Assembly: GCA_949130495.1 (NCBI GenBank)
Contig: OX422222.1
Location: 273,844,109-273,908,108 of the forward strand
DNA: 64,000 nt
Direction of reading: 5' to 3'
Origin: Sambucus nigra
Taxonomy: Eukaryota; Streptophyta; Magnoliopsida; Dipsacales; Adoxaceae
The position numbers and the translations under genes are program-made. Shown here one piece after another: positions 24,244-36,632 of this stretch. The first letter of the stretch is position 1; every line of letters begins with the position of its first letter. Below the pieces are notes generated by a model. That model worked only from the letters and a program-made list of their open reading frames with translations, did no database searches and was not told the origin of the DNA.

Positions 24244-26298
24244 CAAAGCGTTGCTAGTCCTCGAGCAATAAGATAGAGAGAAAGAGAAAGATAAGTAACC
24301 AAAAGTGTACCACTTTTGCGGGCACTTGCGATTTCACTTAACATGTGCAACAAGCCTTTAAACCTATAGGTTGCCCTATAGGACGAGTTGTGTCTCGTGA
24401 GGGTTTGCAAGGGATATAGCCACAAAATTCATATTTTGTAAAAAATTATTGAAAGGCAGTCAATCTCTTATTAGAGATAGAATAATCGCACAACCCATCA
24501 CAAGAAAAATATTTTCAGAAATACAAGCTAGAAGTGCATAAAAAGTTTAGCTAAGTAAATACTCAAGGCACATCCTTCCTAGAACTCAACGTGTGTGGTG
24601 TGAACCAGTCAAAACGGGTCGAGTATCATCAAAGTAATTCCTAGATTGCCTTGTCGAAATCAATGCTTCAACTTCAAATCTCACTAGGTATAAATCTCTC
24701 AAACGAACTCTCGAGATTAGGGTTAGTGTATCGCTCTTATGTGTGAGGAGGTGAGTAAATGTAAGAAAATTCAAACGTTTCACACACACATAAGAAAGAA
24801 CGGACATATAGAAATAAAATTGATCTCATGAAAGAATGGTAATCACTATAGTGAGAACGTCGAGTTATTCACCACGTTGACTTTCATTTGCCCGAACACC
24901 TAGGGGAAAACATGGATTTTTATGGGTGAGGGGAAATGAAATGGGATGAGAAGGATGTGATATGAGATGAGGTAAGGATGGTGATGTAGAATGGGATTGA
25001 TGTGTGAAATGATGGATATATGATGGATGAGCGAGAAGAGTGTACTATACTTTAAGCACAAATGTCTTTATTACTAACTACAAACTCTCTTTCTTTTATT
25101 TTCTCTCTTTTTTTTTTCTCTTTTTTTTTTCTCTTTTTTTTTTCTTTTTCTCTATTTTTTTTCTTTTTTCTATATTTTCTAATTTTGCTATATTTTTTTT
25201 TTTTTCTCTCTCTTTTCAAACCAACAATGAAGACATTTACATTTTGAATCAACACTCTTTTTCTCAAAACAATGGATGATATTGGAATGGAGTGGGGAAT
25301 GTATGATGTGGGGAATATGGTAAAAATGGGTGAAATGAATGGGAATATGATATGGGGAAAAAGTGGTAGGTGTATGGATGAAAATCCTAGTGATCAGGAT
25401 AAATTTCAAGACACGTGTTTCTTACAACTCGAAAGTGATGTCATTCTCAGTGATCAAGCCAAAAATTTAGTGAAGAATAATGAGATCGTACAATAATTAA
25501 AGTGCGGACCCAAAGAAAGTTGAATCAACTTGTGACTCGGAGATTGCGTGAAACACTCTGAAAGGGTAAAAGGCACAAATCTCATGGTCTAAAGTCTCTA
25601 CTAGTGATCCTTAAGGTTCTCTTTAGAATTGTAGTACTCTTCAACTCTAAATCGTATTGACGTGATAAGTGCGCAAATTTTGTTGAGTCTAGAAATTCAT
25701 AGTGCAAAATGCCTTGTTACGTATTACATAAGCTATTTAGAAAAAATATTCTCTAGCTTGAGTCCTAGACTTTTGAACGATGGATGATTGAAAATTCACA
25801 TCAATGAGTGAGATGAAAGAAACTGCACGAAATTTTAAAAATCAGGTTTAAAATATCAAAATTTTTCAAAAGAGGTACGATTTTGATGAAATTCCCCACC
25901 CCCAAACAAAAAGGAACATCGTCCTCGATGTTAAGTAAAATGATTTTAAAATTGAGAGCATAAGGTAGGAAAGAGATTACCAGAATGAACCGCCAATGAA
26001 GTGGACAGATATCACCAATAATAAACCTGAATAAATGATAAGAAAAAAAGTTTACAAGTCTATAAACATGATAAAGCATAGGGTGATATGAAACACCACC
26101 CCCAAACAGGATGAGATTAGTACAAGAAACGCGGGCTGCCTCCCAGTAACGCTAAGTTTAATGTCTTTAGCCAGACCGATGAAATCTCACCCTAAGGATA
26201 GGATCTATGATGGCGCGGGGTGGCAGAAAAATTGGGTGATGAGAATCACCCCCAAACAAGACTGAAGCGCCAGTCTTGTTGGAAACATGCTAAAGTGG
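24244..26298 (-). other. Element A 3' interior, non-coding
   Basis: No domain recognised on either strand. It includes a T/C-only tract at about 25088-25215 (A/G on the element's sense strand), and on the plus strand near 26128 GGGCTGCCTCCCAG. The frames at 25040-25279 and 25052-25267 are products of the low-complexity tract. Confidence 0.6.
25088..25215. repeat. Polypyrimidine low-complexity tract
   Basis: About 125 bases nearly all T with scattered C on the plus strand. It lies between the gag-like ORF and the polypurine tract of element A. Confidence 0.95.
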
Positions 26299-28155
26299 TC
26301 AATGCACTTGTATATCAAAGTGCATTACGCGATGCAAAGCATCGGTGGACCATGGGCAGGTGGGAATTAGGGTAAGGGTGAATACGCATCGATCTCGAGC
26401 CTTGTTGAGCATAAAGGTGAGGGAAAATAGGGCCCTATAAGCATAGTGCTCAAGTTGGTGAAGGAGGCAAAAAGGTGTAGAAAGTGGAATGGGGTGGGGC
26501 TCATGGAAATTACACGATCGGTCTATGAATGGGCGATGATAATGGTCGCGCTGTGACACACCAGGGAGCTGTCGATGGGAAAAATCAACACCACAAGAAA
26601 GTGGTGGGCATAGAGTAGCAAGCTCGGTGTCACGAAAATGGAGAGTAGCACCACAAATACTCTCGTGGGTGGGGGATGGTTTCAGGTGAGGATCTAAAAA
26701 TGTATATGGAAACTTGAAATGTGTAAAATCAAGATCCAAACCCGGTGGTGGGGTGGAAAGTGTTATGGGTGGACCGGGTGGGATAAATGGTGGAGGAAGA
26801 TGATCCAACTCAAGCGTGGGAGACACACACTCCTCATGATGCACGGAGTGATCTTCAAGGGCACTCGCAGGAGGAAGTGTGGTATCTAAAGATGGAGTGA
26901 TCAACTTCTCCATAAGAGTAGCATCGGTGAATGTGGTGGGTGGGTAAGACGAGGCACCAAGATCGGAGATAGAGGAATCACTAGAAATATTGGGCTCAAC
27001 GGGAGCCAAGCATGGAGGAACAGGATCCATATCCGGATAGTTAAGAGCTACCACGGATTCTATCTCGAAAAAATGGTGAGCACTCGTAGCCGGAGCTAAC
27101 CTATAATGAAGTGGTTCCTCAGGAACACAAGGGTGAAGCTTGATACGTGTAGACTCGGGCATATATTTGGATTTGATGGGAAAGGAAATATGAACCGCAA
27201 GGTGGGGTTCATGTGGACATGGTGGGATTTGATCAGGCTCACTATCTAAAGGTAAGTCAACACAATTGTCAACTTGGGTCCCGGACCATGGAATGGTCTC
27301 AACATCGAGATTCTCAGGAGGATAGAGCTGGTCACACTCAAAATTCGTGTCACAAGAGGACACATCATCATCACACTCGGTTGTAATGATGGGTGGATGC
27401 AGGTCCCACTCTCTCACACACTCCAATTCATTTAACCTTTGTTCAAGCCTTTGGAGAGTTTGAATTTGAATTGCTTGCTCTTGCTCAAGTATGAAGTTTT
27501 GCAAGAGAGTTTCGAGAGTGGATGTGGATGAAGGTGTTGGTGGAATGATGGGTGGTGGCGGTGGTTGAGGTGGACACAACACGCTACTATCATGAGTGTA
27601 TGGAGAATACTCAAAGGAAGTGTGTGGTATGGGGCCAATTACATCATACACGAAAGGACCGCTTTCGTGATGGACAAATGGTTGATACTCATGGGGTGCG
27701 TAGTGAGGGAACTAATTGTGAATAGGTGCACAAGGTTGCCATGACGACTGTTGGAACGTGTGAGGATCCACAACATCGGGTTGGGATTCGTATTGCGTGG
27801 AAGGGTGATCAGGCCTCCACGAATAGCTCGGGTACTCACACAACTCGGGATTGGGTATATCATGAGAATAGGCCGAGGTGGATTTTGGAACAGTGTCATA
27901 TGTATACACATGTTCCATGGTGGGTTCAGATGGATATGTAATGTAAGGGCACTCATGGGACATGTGATCGGCATAATAACAGTGGGTGCATAACAAATGA
28001 TGAGACACGTCGATACTTGACACCGATGGTGATGGAATAGGAGGTGCGTGCATAAACGGGTCAAAAGTACCAACGGTACTCGTGAGAGAGGTGAAACCAC
28101 TAAGGATATCATAAAGAGACGGCTCACGATCACTCTCACACGTGTCCCGTGACAA
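26299..28155 (-). pseudogene. Element A gag-like ORF with zinc knuckle, one in-frame TAG
   Basis: A single minus-strand frame of about 619 codons interrupted only by TAG at 27712-27714. The frame stays open upstream to about 28240 without a clear ATG, so the true start is unknown. Near codon 60 it has CTHCYYADHMSHEC, a CX2CX4HX4C zinc knuckle as in retroviral-type nucleocapsids. The rest is acidic and very rich in proline, serine, threonine and histidine, with PPPPPIIPP and a short heptad-like segment (LETLLQNFILEQEQAIQIQ). No capsid fold, protease or polymerase motif was recognised. It may package element RNA, by inference from the knuckle. The single stop in a long frame suggests recent loss or a relict of selection. 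Confidence 0.7.
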
Positions 28156-29159
28156 TGAAAAATGACTAAAGTAGTCCCGTAAAGGACGTTCTTCGGCTAT
28201 GTGGATGGAAATATTTTTTTGGAGTTTTAAATTTTTTCAAAAGGAAAGAAAATATTTTTGGATTTTTCTAAAAATGAGAAAAAGAAAATATTTTTGGATT
28301 TTTTGGAAGAAAAGGTGGGAAAAAATATGGACTCTTTGAATTGGACGAACCAACTAAAACCGACCACTGAAAAATGAATTCAACACTCACAAAAGTTAAG
28401 GAGAATTCCTAACTAGCACATAACCAATTTTTATCTTTGAATTTAGTGAAGGGGTAGTCAAATTTTAATTAAATCCGCGGGCGATAAAAAATTCACGGAA
28501 TAATATGAGTGACCGCCTTTGCAAAATATTCTCCTATTGGACTACCTAGTTGATTGATTTTAAATTTAATGATGGCTAGGGTAGCACACAATGATAAGCG
28601 AGTGAGTCGGGTGATAAAATTCCTTCTCGTGAGTGACCGGGTGTAGGTCTTAGTCAATTAATTCATCACACCATTCGAAAATAAATGCGAGAATAAAATC
28701 ACACAAGAGCACACAAAAGAATTGACTCGCTAACAGGAGAGGCGCGAGGGTTTAGAAAATATACCTCCCATGGTTTTTAGGCCGTGGGGCGCCAAAAAAT
28801 TTAAGTCGACCGGGGGGAGATCATGCCTATCTCAGTCGTCCCTGGGAGTCCAACGAACCCAAGGTAGAGAGGCTTCTAAATCCTCGCCTTTGGACGCCCT
28901 CTCTCTACCCTGTCCGGTTTTCCTATCACTCTTTCTTCAATTATTGCAATTTTAAATGAAAAAATAAATGGTGTCTCTATGCACCGCAATACAATCCAAA
29001 TAATAAAGTCCTAATACAATCCTTCTAATAAAATACAAAAATGGTTCTAAAAATGAAAAAAAAATGCAATACAAGTGAATCACAAAATTGAATCCGCTCC
29101 GAGTGCTTCACGATCCCAAGAATGGCAACGACGCCATTTGATAACGTGACTTTTCATCT
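28156..29159 (-). other. Element A leader region
   Basis: Between the primer site and the gag-like ORF. Non-coding apart from the open start of that frame. It includes AAAATATTTTTGGA repeats near 28210-28300 and a GC-richer block at 28740-28930 (open frame 28770-28955, no domain). A second primer-site-like sequence lies at 29121-29136. Confidence 0.6.
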
Positions 29160-29176
29160 CCCCAGCAATGGCGCCA
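29160..29176 (-). promoter_or_regulatory. Element A primer-binding site
   Basis: On the minus strand TGGCGCCATTGCTGGGG starts two bases after the LTR end. This resembles the TGGCGCCGTTGCCGGGG site of Athila-type Ty3 elements, usually assigned to tRNA-Asp. A degenerate copy, TGGCGTCGTTGCC, preceded by the same TTATCAAA junction bases, lies 40 bases further in (29121-29145). Confidence 0.75.
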
Positions 29177-31412
29177 TTTGATAACTACATTTTTTGCGTA
29201 TGTCGTTGTTGAAAGCCAAGTTAGTCAAAATCCTCAATTACCTATAAATATAAAACAAACTCAAGTGTAGAGGTTAGTAAGGGTATCAATCCACTTTCAA
29301 GGGAGTAAGCTAGAGACAAATTCAATTGTAATTCATTTTTTATTTTCTTTTTGTGCTTTTTTAATTTTCTAATTTTTTTAGCTTTTTTAATATTAAAACA
29401 ATAGGGTGAGGTGAGGTTTCAAACTAAACTAAATTAAGATAAAAATAACTAACTAGAAAGTGACTAAAATGAAAAAAAAGTCTAACACTAAAATAAAAGA
29501 TAAAGTGAGGTAAATAATTGTGAGAACAATCAAGAAATGGGATTACACCACAAATTTTAGTTATTCTAATTAATTAATTAATTTAATTATTTGAATTCTC
29601 TCAAATTAATATCAAAATTACAAACCAACTCTCGTTGCAAGTGTAATTATAATAGTAATCTTTTAGAAAATTAAGTTTAACACTCCACAACTCTAGAAAA
29701 ATAGATCTAAACTCCTTTTAATTAATCACCCGCTAGGATCGATCAATTAAAATTTATGTAAATCTTAGAAAATAAATTTAGAGTTCAAATTCAAGTTATA
29801 ATACCCCACTTAAGAAACCCCTATCGCTAGTTCGAATCTAAAATGGGTATTATAACTAGATTTTTGATTTTCTCTCGAAAATCATTTACCCTCTCTCGAT
29901 GTGTAAATTTAAGGGCGAGGGATCAAAATTAACATTCAAAGGGACTTTTCAAGTAATTAAACTAATACAAATAAAATAACATCAAATAAGGGTTTTACCC
30001 CACCCCTTGAAAGGGGATTTAGCCTAACATGATATGAAACATAATAAACAATATACAATAGACATTAATATAATAAAAGAGTGGAGAAAGAGAACAAATC
30101 TTCACAAGTCTCCTTGAAATTGACAATTTGAACTCTATCCTTGAAATTGAAGTATATAACCCTCCAAGTGAGTGATCAACAAAGATATAAATGAAAAATT
30201 TACTCAACTTGAATCTCACACAATTATCACTCACAAATATCTATAAAAAATGAAAATAAACTATTTATAAATATTTCTACCTAATTTATTCTAACCTAAC
30301 TCTCTACTTTTCTCTCTCTATTTGATGATGAGTCATGCACAAATTGGGTCTTGAGTCTTCTTTTATAGTAGATGCATGGCACACATGGGGCTAAGGGGTA
30401 TTTTTTGGAGGTTTAATGTGCATGGAAATGGGGTGTGTGCACATGAGGTGTGAGGTCAAGTGGGTGAGGGGATTTGAGGATAAAGTCTGATTTAGTTATG
30501 AGGGTATTTTTGGGTATTGGGTAAAAAGTGGTAGTGTGGGGTATTTTGGGTAAATGGTTTTAAAGGGGAAATAAGTGAGGTTTAAGTGGCACATGGGTAT
30601 TTGGCTTTGGTTTTGCATTTGGCAGGTAGAAGTCGTGCAAGGCTTGAGGTTTAGAAATGACATGGGTCTTGGTAAATCGGTATGGGGTATGGAAGATGGG
30701 ATTGTGGGTTAGGGTCGGGCATAGCTGAGATGGTGGCTCGTCGGCAGGTATGGAGTTTGGTTTTTCACTGGAATTTTGGTTTTATGCTGGTGACATGTCG
30801 GTGGAGGTCGGCTGTCGGGTTAGGCTCCGACAGGGGTAGTTCTGCCCGTGTAGAGGAGCTAGCAGGTTTCCGAAGGAAATGGATCTGGCCGGTGGCAACG
30901 GGTTCGGGTGAGTGGGATCGCCGGGTTTAAGGGTTGCCGACGATGGTTTCAAGGGATGGTGTAGTGCCGACGAGAGGGTGAGTGGCGCTGGCAAGGTCGC
31001 GCCGGAGGGGTTTTCGCCGGAGTGGGAAGGGACTTCGGCCGGAGTTGACATGAGGTCTAAGGGGGCTGTCGGGTTTGGGGATAAGATTGGACATGGAGGA
31101 AGTGGGTTTAGGCTGGTAGAGGTTAGGAGAGAGAGAGGAGAGAGGTGGGAAGTTTTGGGTTTATTGGAGAGAGAAAGGTTGTTGGAGAAGATGAAGTGGG
31201 GTGGTATAGGGTATGTGTGAGTGTATGGAAATGTGGGTGTGGGATAAGTTTGGGTGTGTGTGTTTAATTTGGATCCTATTAAAATAATGAAAATAAAAAT
31301 AACTAAAATTCTAAAAAATAGTAAAAACTAAAAATAAAACTTCTAATCTATAAAGTAAAACTAAAATAAAAGAAATAAAACTAAAAACCTAATAAAAATA
31401 TAAAAACAAAAG

Positions 31413-33836
31413 TGTAACAACCCGCGTAATTTTGGGCTATTTTAATTAATTTGTGGAAAATGGAGGAAAATAAAGTTTTTGATAAAACTATCTTTATTGC
31501 TCAAATATGTTGGTTATTATTTTTAAAGGAGAGAATTTCAAACGGTTTCAAAAACGGATTTTAAAATGATTTTTAAATGTTTTTAACTCTTGGAGTTGTT
31601 TTGGCTTCCAACTCTTCATTTCTTTTCCTTGTTTAAAGGAGTCTTTTGGATTCCAACTCTTTATTTCTTTGCATTATAAAAGAGAGTTGTGGGCAACCCT
31701 TTTAACCTACTTTTGGCACAACTTTTGGCAGCAAATATATTTTATATTCCTCTCCTTTTTAATTATACTTTGGCCCTTGAGATTTGTGAGTTCCAACCTT
31801 AGATTAAAGGTGTTCTTGGAGCTATTTTGAGGAGGTTCTTGGAGGAGCTTTTGTAGATCTTTTGAGTTGATCTTGAGGATGTGATCGTTGGTTTCTCATC
31901 ATGGTTTGAGGTATGGGGTTTTACACAATATGCTCCTTAAATCTCGCGAGTGTCATTCTCTTTGAATTCTTGTTTAATTAAACTCATATTTGAATTGATA
32001 AATTCATTGAAATATGAAAAATAATTGTTGAATTTATTTTGATTCACGTGGTATCATTATATTGTTGATGAGCACGTTGTCATGAGATTTTAATATGGCA
32101 CAGATGTTGAGTACCCGCCAAAATACCTATTCCCGGCTATGGCTTGATAAAGCATATGCGAATGGGGTGAGGCCTGGTGACCCGGTTAAAGTGTTGTTGA
32201 GAAATTATATTGATAAATACTTTGAGATTTGCATTTTGATTTGAATATTCGTACTCGTGTTGTTACGTTTTATTCATCTCTAACATATATTTGTTGAGCA
32301 TCTTTCTTATCGTATTGTGTACTTCCCCATATTTTCTTTTAGTGGCAGGTTAGCGCGGATTTTGGGGCGCTATGGAGATTGATTTTAGCGAGGATTATTT
32401 GGGAAAGAATTGTATTATTTTGATGTATAGAGCTTTGGAGATTTGTATTTTATTTTCGAGTTAGTTATTGTAATTTTAATTCGAGAGACTTGTTGTAATT
32501 GAAGAGATAGATTAGTGGATTTATATTATTGTGGGTTTATTTAGATGCTCTATACCTTGTCATTCGACGAATTTCGAGGGCGAAATTCCATTGTTAGTGG
32601 GGAAGTGTAACAACCCGCGTAATTTTGGGATATTTTAATTAATTTGTGGAAAATGGAGGAAAATAAAGATTTTGATAAAATTATTTTTATTTCTCAAATA
32701 TGTTGTTTATTATTTTTAAAGGCGAGAATTTCAAACGGTTTCGAAAACGGAGTTAAAACGGATTTTAAAATGATTTTTAAATGTTTTTAACTCTTGGAGT
32801 TGTTTTGGCTTCCAACTCTTCATTTCTTTGCCTTGTTTAAAGGAGTCTTTTGGATTCCAACTCTTTATTTCTTTGCATTATAAAAGGGAGTTGTGGGCAA
32901 CCCTTTTAACCTACTTTTGGCACAACTTTTGGCAGCCAATATATTTTATATTCCTCTCCTTTTTAATTATACTTTGGCCCTTGAGATTTGTGAGTTCCAA
33001 CCTTAGATTAGAGGTGTTCTTGGGGCTATTTTGAGGAGGTTCTTGGAGGAACTTTTGTAGATCTTTTGAGTTGATCTTGAGGATGTGATCGTTGGTTTCT
33101 CATCATGGTTTGAGGTATGGGGTTTTACACAATATGCTCCTTAAATCTCGCGAGTGTCATTCTCTTTGAATTCTTGTTTAATTGAACTCATATTTGAATT
33201 GATAAATTCATTGAAATTTGGAAAATAATTGTTGAAATTATTTTGATTCATGTGGTATCATTATATTGTTGATGAGCACGTTGTCATGAGATTTTAATAT
33301 GGCACAGATGTTGAGTACCTGCCAAAATACCTATTCCCGGCTATGGCTTGATAAAGCATATGCGAATGGGGTGAGGCCTGGTGACCCGGTTAAAGTGTTA
33401 TTGAGAAATTATATTGATAAATACTTTGAGATTTGCATTTTGATTTGAATATTCGTACTCGTGTTGTTACGTTTTATTCATCGCTAACATATATTTATTG
33501 AGCATCTTTCTTGTCGTATTATGTACTTCCCCATATTTTCTTTTAGTGGCAGGTTAGCGCGGATTTTGGGGCGCTATGGAGATTGATTTTAGCGAGGATT
33601 GTTTGGGAAAGAATTGTATTATTTTGATGTATAGAGATTTGGTGATTTGTATTTTATTTTCGAGTTAGTTATTGTAATTTTAATTCGAGAGACTTGTTGT
33701 AATTGAAGAGATAGATCAGTGGATTTATATTATTGTGGGTTTATTTAGATGCTCTATACCTTGTCACTTGTGGATTTGAATTTATTTTATCGCATTAGCG
33801 CTCCATTCGCTCTCCCCGGGCGGGCGGGGTGTTACA
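31413..33836 (+). mobile_element. Element C: Ty3 element with nearly all its interior deleted
   Basis: Flanked by perfect 5-bp duplications AAAAG (31408-31412, 33837-33841). The empty site ACAAAAGATCTA is present in the other LTR of element A near 23704. It consists of a 5' LTR lacking its last 70 bases (31413-32562), 43 bases of the 3' interior (32563-32605) and a complete 3' LTR (32606-33836). The 43 bases look like the end of a Ty3 pol frame plus a polypurine tract (GTTAGTGGGGAAG). LTR ends TGTAACA/TGTTACA and the junction pattern resemble plant chromovirus-type Ty3 elements. TATAAAA boxes are at 31676-31682 and 32879-32885. Confidence 0.93.
32606..33836 (+). repeat. Element C 3' LTR, complete
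   Basis: 1231 bp, from TGTAACAACCCGCG to GGGTGTTACA. The last 70 bases, including a CCCCGGGCGGGCGGGG stretch, are missing from the 5' copy. The frame at 32828-33034 is not coding. The same family appears in reverse at 1-935. Confidence 0.93.
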
Positions 33837-34364
33837 AAAAGATCTAAAAAATATATATAATAAAAATTAAAATAAACTCCTAAAAAGGAAATGTAAAATC
33901 TAATCAAACTAATAAATAAATATAATCCTAAAAATTTCAATCCTAATAGAATAAAATAAAAACTAAAACTAAAAACTAATAAAAATCAAAATAAAATAAA
34001 ATAATACTAATAAAAATAAAATATAAAAATCGAAATTAAAATCTAAAAATTCTAAATAAATCTAAAATAAATCCTAAAAATAAAATAACTCAAACTAAAA
34101 ATCTAAAAAATAATAAAAAGACACAAACAAAACACACACAGGGTTTAGGGTGGGTTTAGGCTAGGCTTAGGCTTGGATAAGGTTACGGGATGGTAATTAG
34201 CTCCTATTTAACTGCAAATTGCTCCAAAATATCGCTTTTGACACCGCAACTGCAATTAAGCCTGCATAATGTGCAATTAAGCTCATAAGACCCATATTGT
34301 TGAGAATTAGCAACAAAAGTACGTCTATTTGCGGTATAAATTGTACAGTTTTGGGTGCTTATAA

Positions 34365-34441
34365 GCTTTGGCCAATTAGCTTACCATTACCATACTCAAA
34401 TAGGGGTTACGCCTCCATCCTATCTAAATTACCCTCTTATA
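34365..34441 (+). repeat. Tat 5' LTR, last part
   Basis: Resumes after element A with its duplicated GCTTT and ends CTCTTATA, against CTCTTACA in the 3' LTR. Confidence 0.9.
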
Positions 34442-34443
34442 TT

Positions 34444-34460
34444 TGGCGACTCTGCTGGGG
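34444..34460 (+). promoter_or_regulatory. Tat primer-binding site
   Basis: TGGCGACTCTGCTGGGG starts two bases after the LTR. This type is reported for Tat/Ogre elements and assigned to tRNA-Arg; the tRNA match is from memory and was not computed. Confidence 0.7.
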
Positions 34461-34483
34461 AGGCATTCTTCTAAGTAAGGAGT

Positions 34484-36010
34484 ATGGCGCAGGATAATGC
34501 TAATTGAAGGCTCAACTTTGATGACATCCAGTATAATGAAGAACAAGCTGCGGGAGAACTAGAGGCCCTAAGAGATGGGGTCCACGAGTAGAGGTACCTC
34601 CGATTTTGGCGACGTCGGGCGTTCCAGGGGTGACACAAGCTTCCACGAGTGCGAGATTGGGACCCACTCAGGACGCGCTCCTCATGATAAAGTTTTATGA
34701 GTTTTTGCAAACTCCAGTAGCTTCAACTATGCTGGGAGGATTGGAGGCTAATGCCTTCGTAACGCTAGGGGTAGCTCCAACGGCCCCACCAGGTGCAGGT
34801 GTAACGGGAACAATACCAGCGAGCATACCCTCTGTTGTGAATCCAGCGTGGGGAATATCAGGAGTATCGACGGCCCCAACCGTGGCACCTGCTCGAACTG
34901 CGACGGGCACTCAACCTGTGGTTCCGTTGGTTGTTGCCCTAGTGGCATCGCCCATGGAGGAAATGAGAAAGGAGATGCAAAAAGAGATGCTGAAGTTCAT
35001 GCAGTCTTCCTCGCAATCTGCTAGCGAGGTAGATTCGGTTTTTGATGACTTTCGAACACCGTATCCCCAGGAATACAACGACGAGCCCTATCTGAAGGAC
35101 TATATTCCTCCTATTTTTAAAAAATACACGGGAAAAAGCGGGAACCCGAAGGAGCATATTAAGTGCTTTATTGAACATTTGGGGGCGCATTGTAATAATA
35201 AAAGGCTTAGGTTGAGGGAGTTTTCTAAATCCTTGATCGATAAAGCGTATACCTGGTATTCCCATTTGACTCCCAATAGTGTTTCTACATGGGAAAAGAT
35301 GCACGTGTTGTTTGTCCAGAAGTTCTTTCTGGCAGAAGATGAGTTTACTTTGACCCAACTGGGTAGGGAGAAGCAACGACCTGGGGAAGAAGTGATGGCC
35401 TATGTTTAAAGATTCAGAGAAAGATCCCTCGACATGAGGGAGGAGGACAAAGAATCTAAGTTATTGCAGATCTGCGCTGAAGGGCTACTTCCTGAGTACA
35501 TCTGCCATCTTATTAATGAGACGCGTGAGGGAACTTTTGAGGCGTTCTTAAAAGCAGAAAGAAATATATCTTTGGTGGTGTGACCCAATCCGGTGGTGGT
35601 GCCCATGATGTTTAGGCGTCCGATGCAACCCGCGGGGGGGAGACCTCAGCCCCCACGGGTAGGGTACACCGAGGAGGGAGATAGGGGCACAGCACCGAAG
35701 AAGGATAATAAGAGGAAGTTCGGAAGAGATAGAGAAGACCCACCACTATTGTCTTGTACAGTCGAAGAAGCGGTCAGTTATTACAACGCAATGGTCCAAG
35801 GCGGAACGGTCTACGAACCAAAAGATATTCCCGTTGGAGAACCCGATGCGACGACGAAGGCGGATCCTAAGTACTACCAGGTTCATCGGAGGATCCAGCA
35901 TCCAACATAAAGTTTCTTCACACTGAGAAGAATTATTGACAAGTACGTGAAGGTAGGGACATTGCAAATCCCTCCATAGAATGTAAATAATAACCCACTA
36001 CTAGCACATG
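34484..36010 (+). pseudogene. Tat gag, broken by stops
   Basis: The likely start is ATG at 34484 (MAQDNA), followed by a TGA, a TAG and a frameshift. From 34606 one frame runs to about 36010 with stops at 35407 (TAA), 35580 (TGA), 35908 (TAA) and about 35977 (TAG). The capsid-like gag region is at about 35100-35560, with YIPPIFKKYTGKSGNPKEHI and AYTWYSHLTPNSVSTWEKM. A basic region follows (KRKFGRDRE). Each stop is one C-to-T change from a Gln or Arg codon. Gag forms the particle in which reverse transcription occurs. The frame is cut from pol by element B. Confidence 0.85.
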
Positions 36011-36015
36011 GGGCC

Positions 36016-36632
36016 TGTTAACGCAAAAATTCTCCATCTACGAGGACCAATCAGAAAAGGACACGTGTCATCCTACGTGTCAATATTCGACACCCGAAGA
36101 ATGTTAGTCGGCACCCGAGGAGAGTTGGTCGGCACCCGAGGAGTATTAGTCGGCACCCGAGGAGAGTTGGTCGGCACCCGAGGAGTGTTGGTCGGCATAC
36201 CAACCAGGAATATCAAAGGATAACTACGCATTTAATGATCATTAATGTACATTTATATTGTAGATGACAACACATAGCATACCAAGCAATTAGATTCGTT
36301 GAATGTAGACATAATGTATAAATGTTTACATATAATGAATCTCTTTATCTCCCATCACTATAAATACATGTATTCCCTTAGCCAAAAAGGAGGAGAGATC
36401 CAAGAGATCCAAGAACCGAGAGACACCATACACAAGATCCATACCTTTTTCTCTCTCTACACCACATTTTGCTATTGTAAACCCCTGGGAATAAAATAAC
36501 AGTGGACGTAGGCTTTTCCTTATAGCCGAACCACTTTAAAAATCTTGGTCTCTCATGTGATTGATTGGATTGCTTTTATCTATTTATCTGTGATCATAAA
36601 AATGGGATTCGGTCCAGTTTTTTGCATCAACA
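36016..36632 (+). repeat. Element B LTR 1
   Basis: Contains GACACGTGTC (36060-36069) and TACGTGTC (36074-36081), both of the G-box/ABRE type; a 21-nt tandem repeat starting GTCGGCACCCGAGG (from 36107, four units plus a partial); and TATAAATA at 36359-36366. It has a 9-bp duplication (GAGATCCAA) absent from LTR 2. Confidence 0.9.

Larger units (their letters stand above)
21466..34364 (-). mobile_element. Element A: non-autonomous Ty3-type LTR element
   Basis: LTRs of about 2.76 kb (21466-24230 and 29179-34364, the latter holding element C). On the minus strand an LTR starts TGATAAGCACCC and ends GTTATCA. The target duplication GCTTT is at 21461-21465 and 34365-34369; the undisturbed site is visible at 53417-53421 in the Tat 3' LTR. 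Orientation is minus, because the primer site lies beside the right LTR and the polypurine tract beside the left. The 4.95-kb interior has one gag-like ORF and no protease, RT or integrase. Size without C is about 10.5 kb. It fits a LARD or TR-GAG type element that needs proteins from a relative. Confidence 0.88.
29179..34364 (-). repeat. Element A LTR, right copy (5' LTR), interrupted by element C
   Basis: Matches 21466-24230. Element C and one 5-bp duplication (31413-33841) interrupt it; without them it is 2757 bp. Its outer end reads TTATAA where the other copy has TTATCA. Small differences from the left copy are scattered throughout, so A is older than the copia array. Confidence 0.9.

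Noticed and set aside
25040..25279. Phe-rich and Lys-rich frames
   Set aside because: Low-complexity T/C tract read in several frames.
27639..28139. 166-codon minus-strand frame
   Set aside because: Alternative frame of the zinc-knuckle ORF, without motifs.
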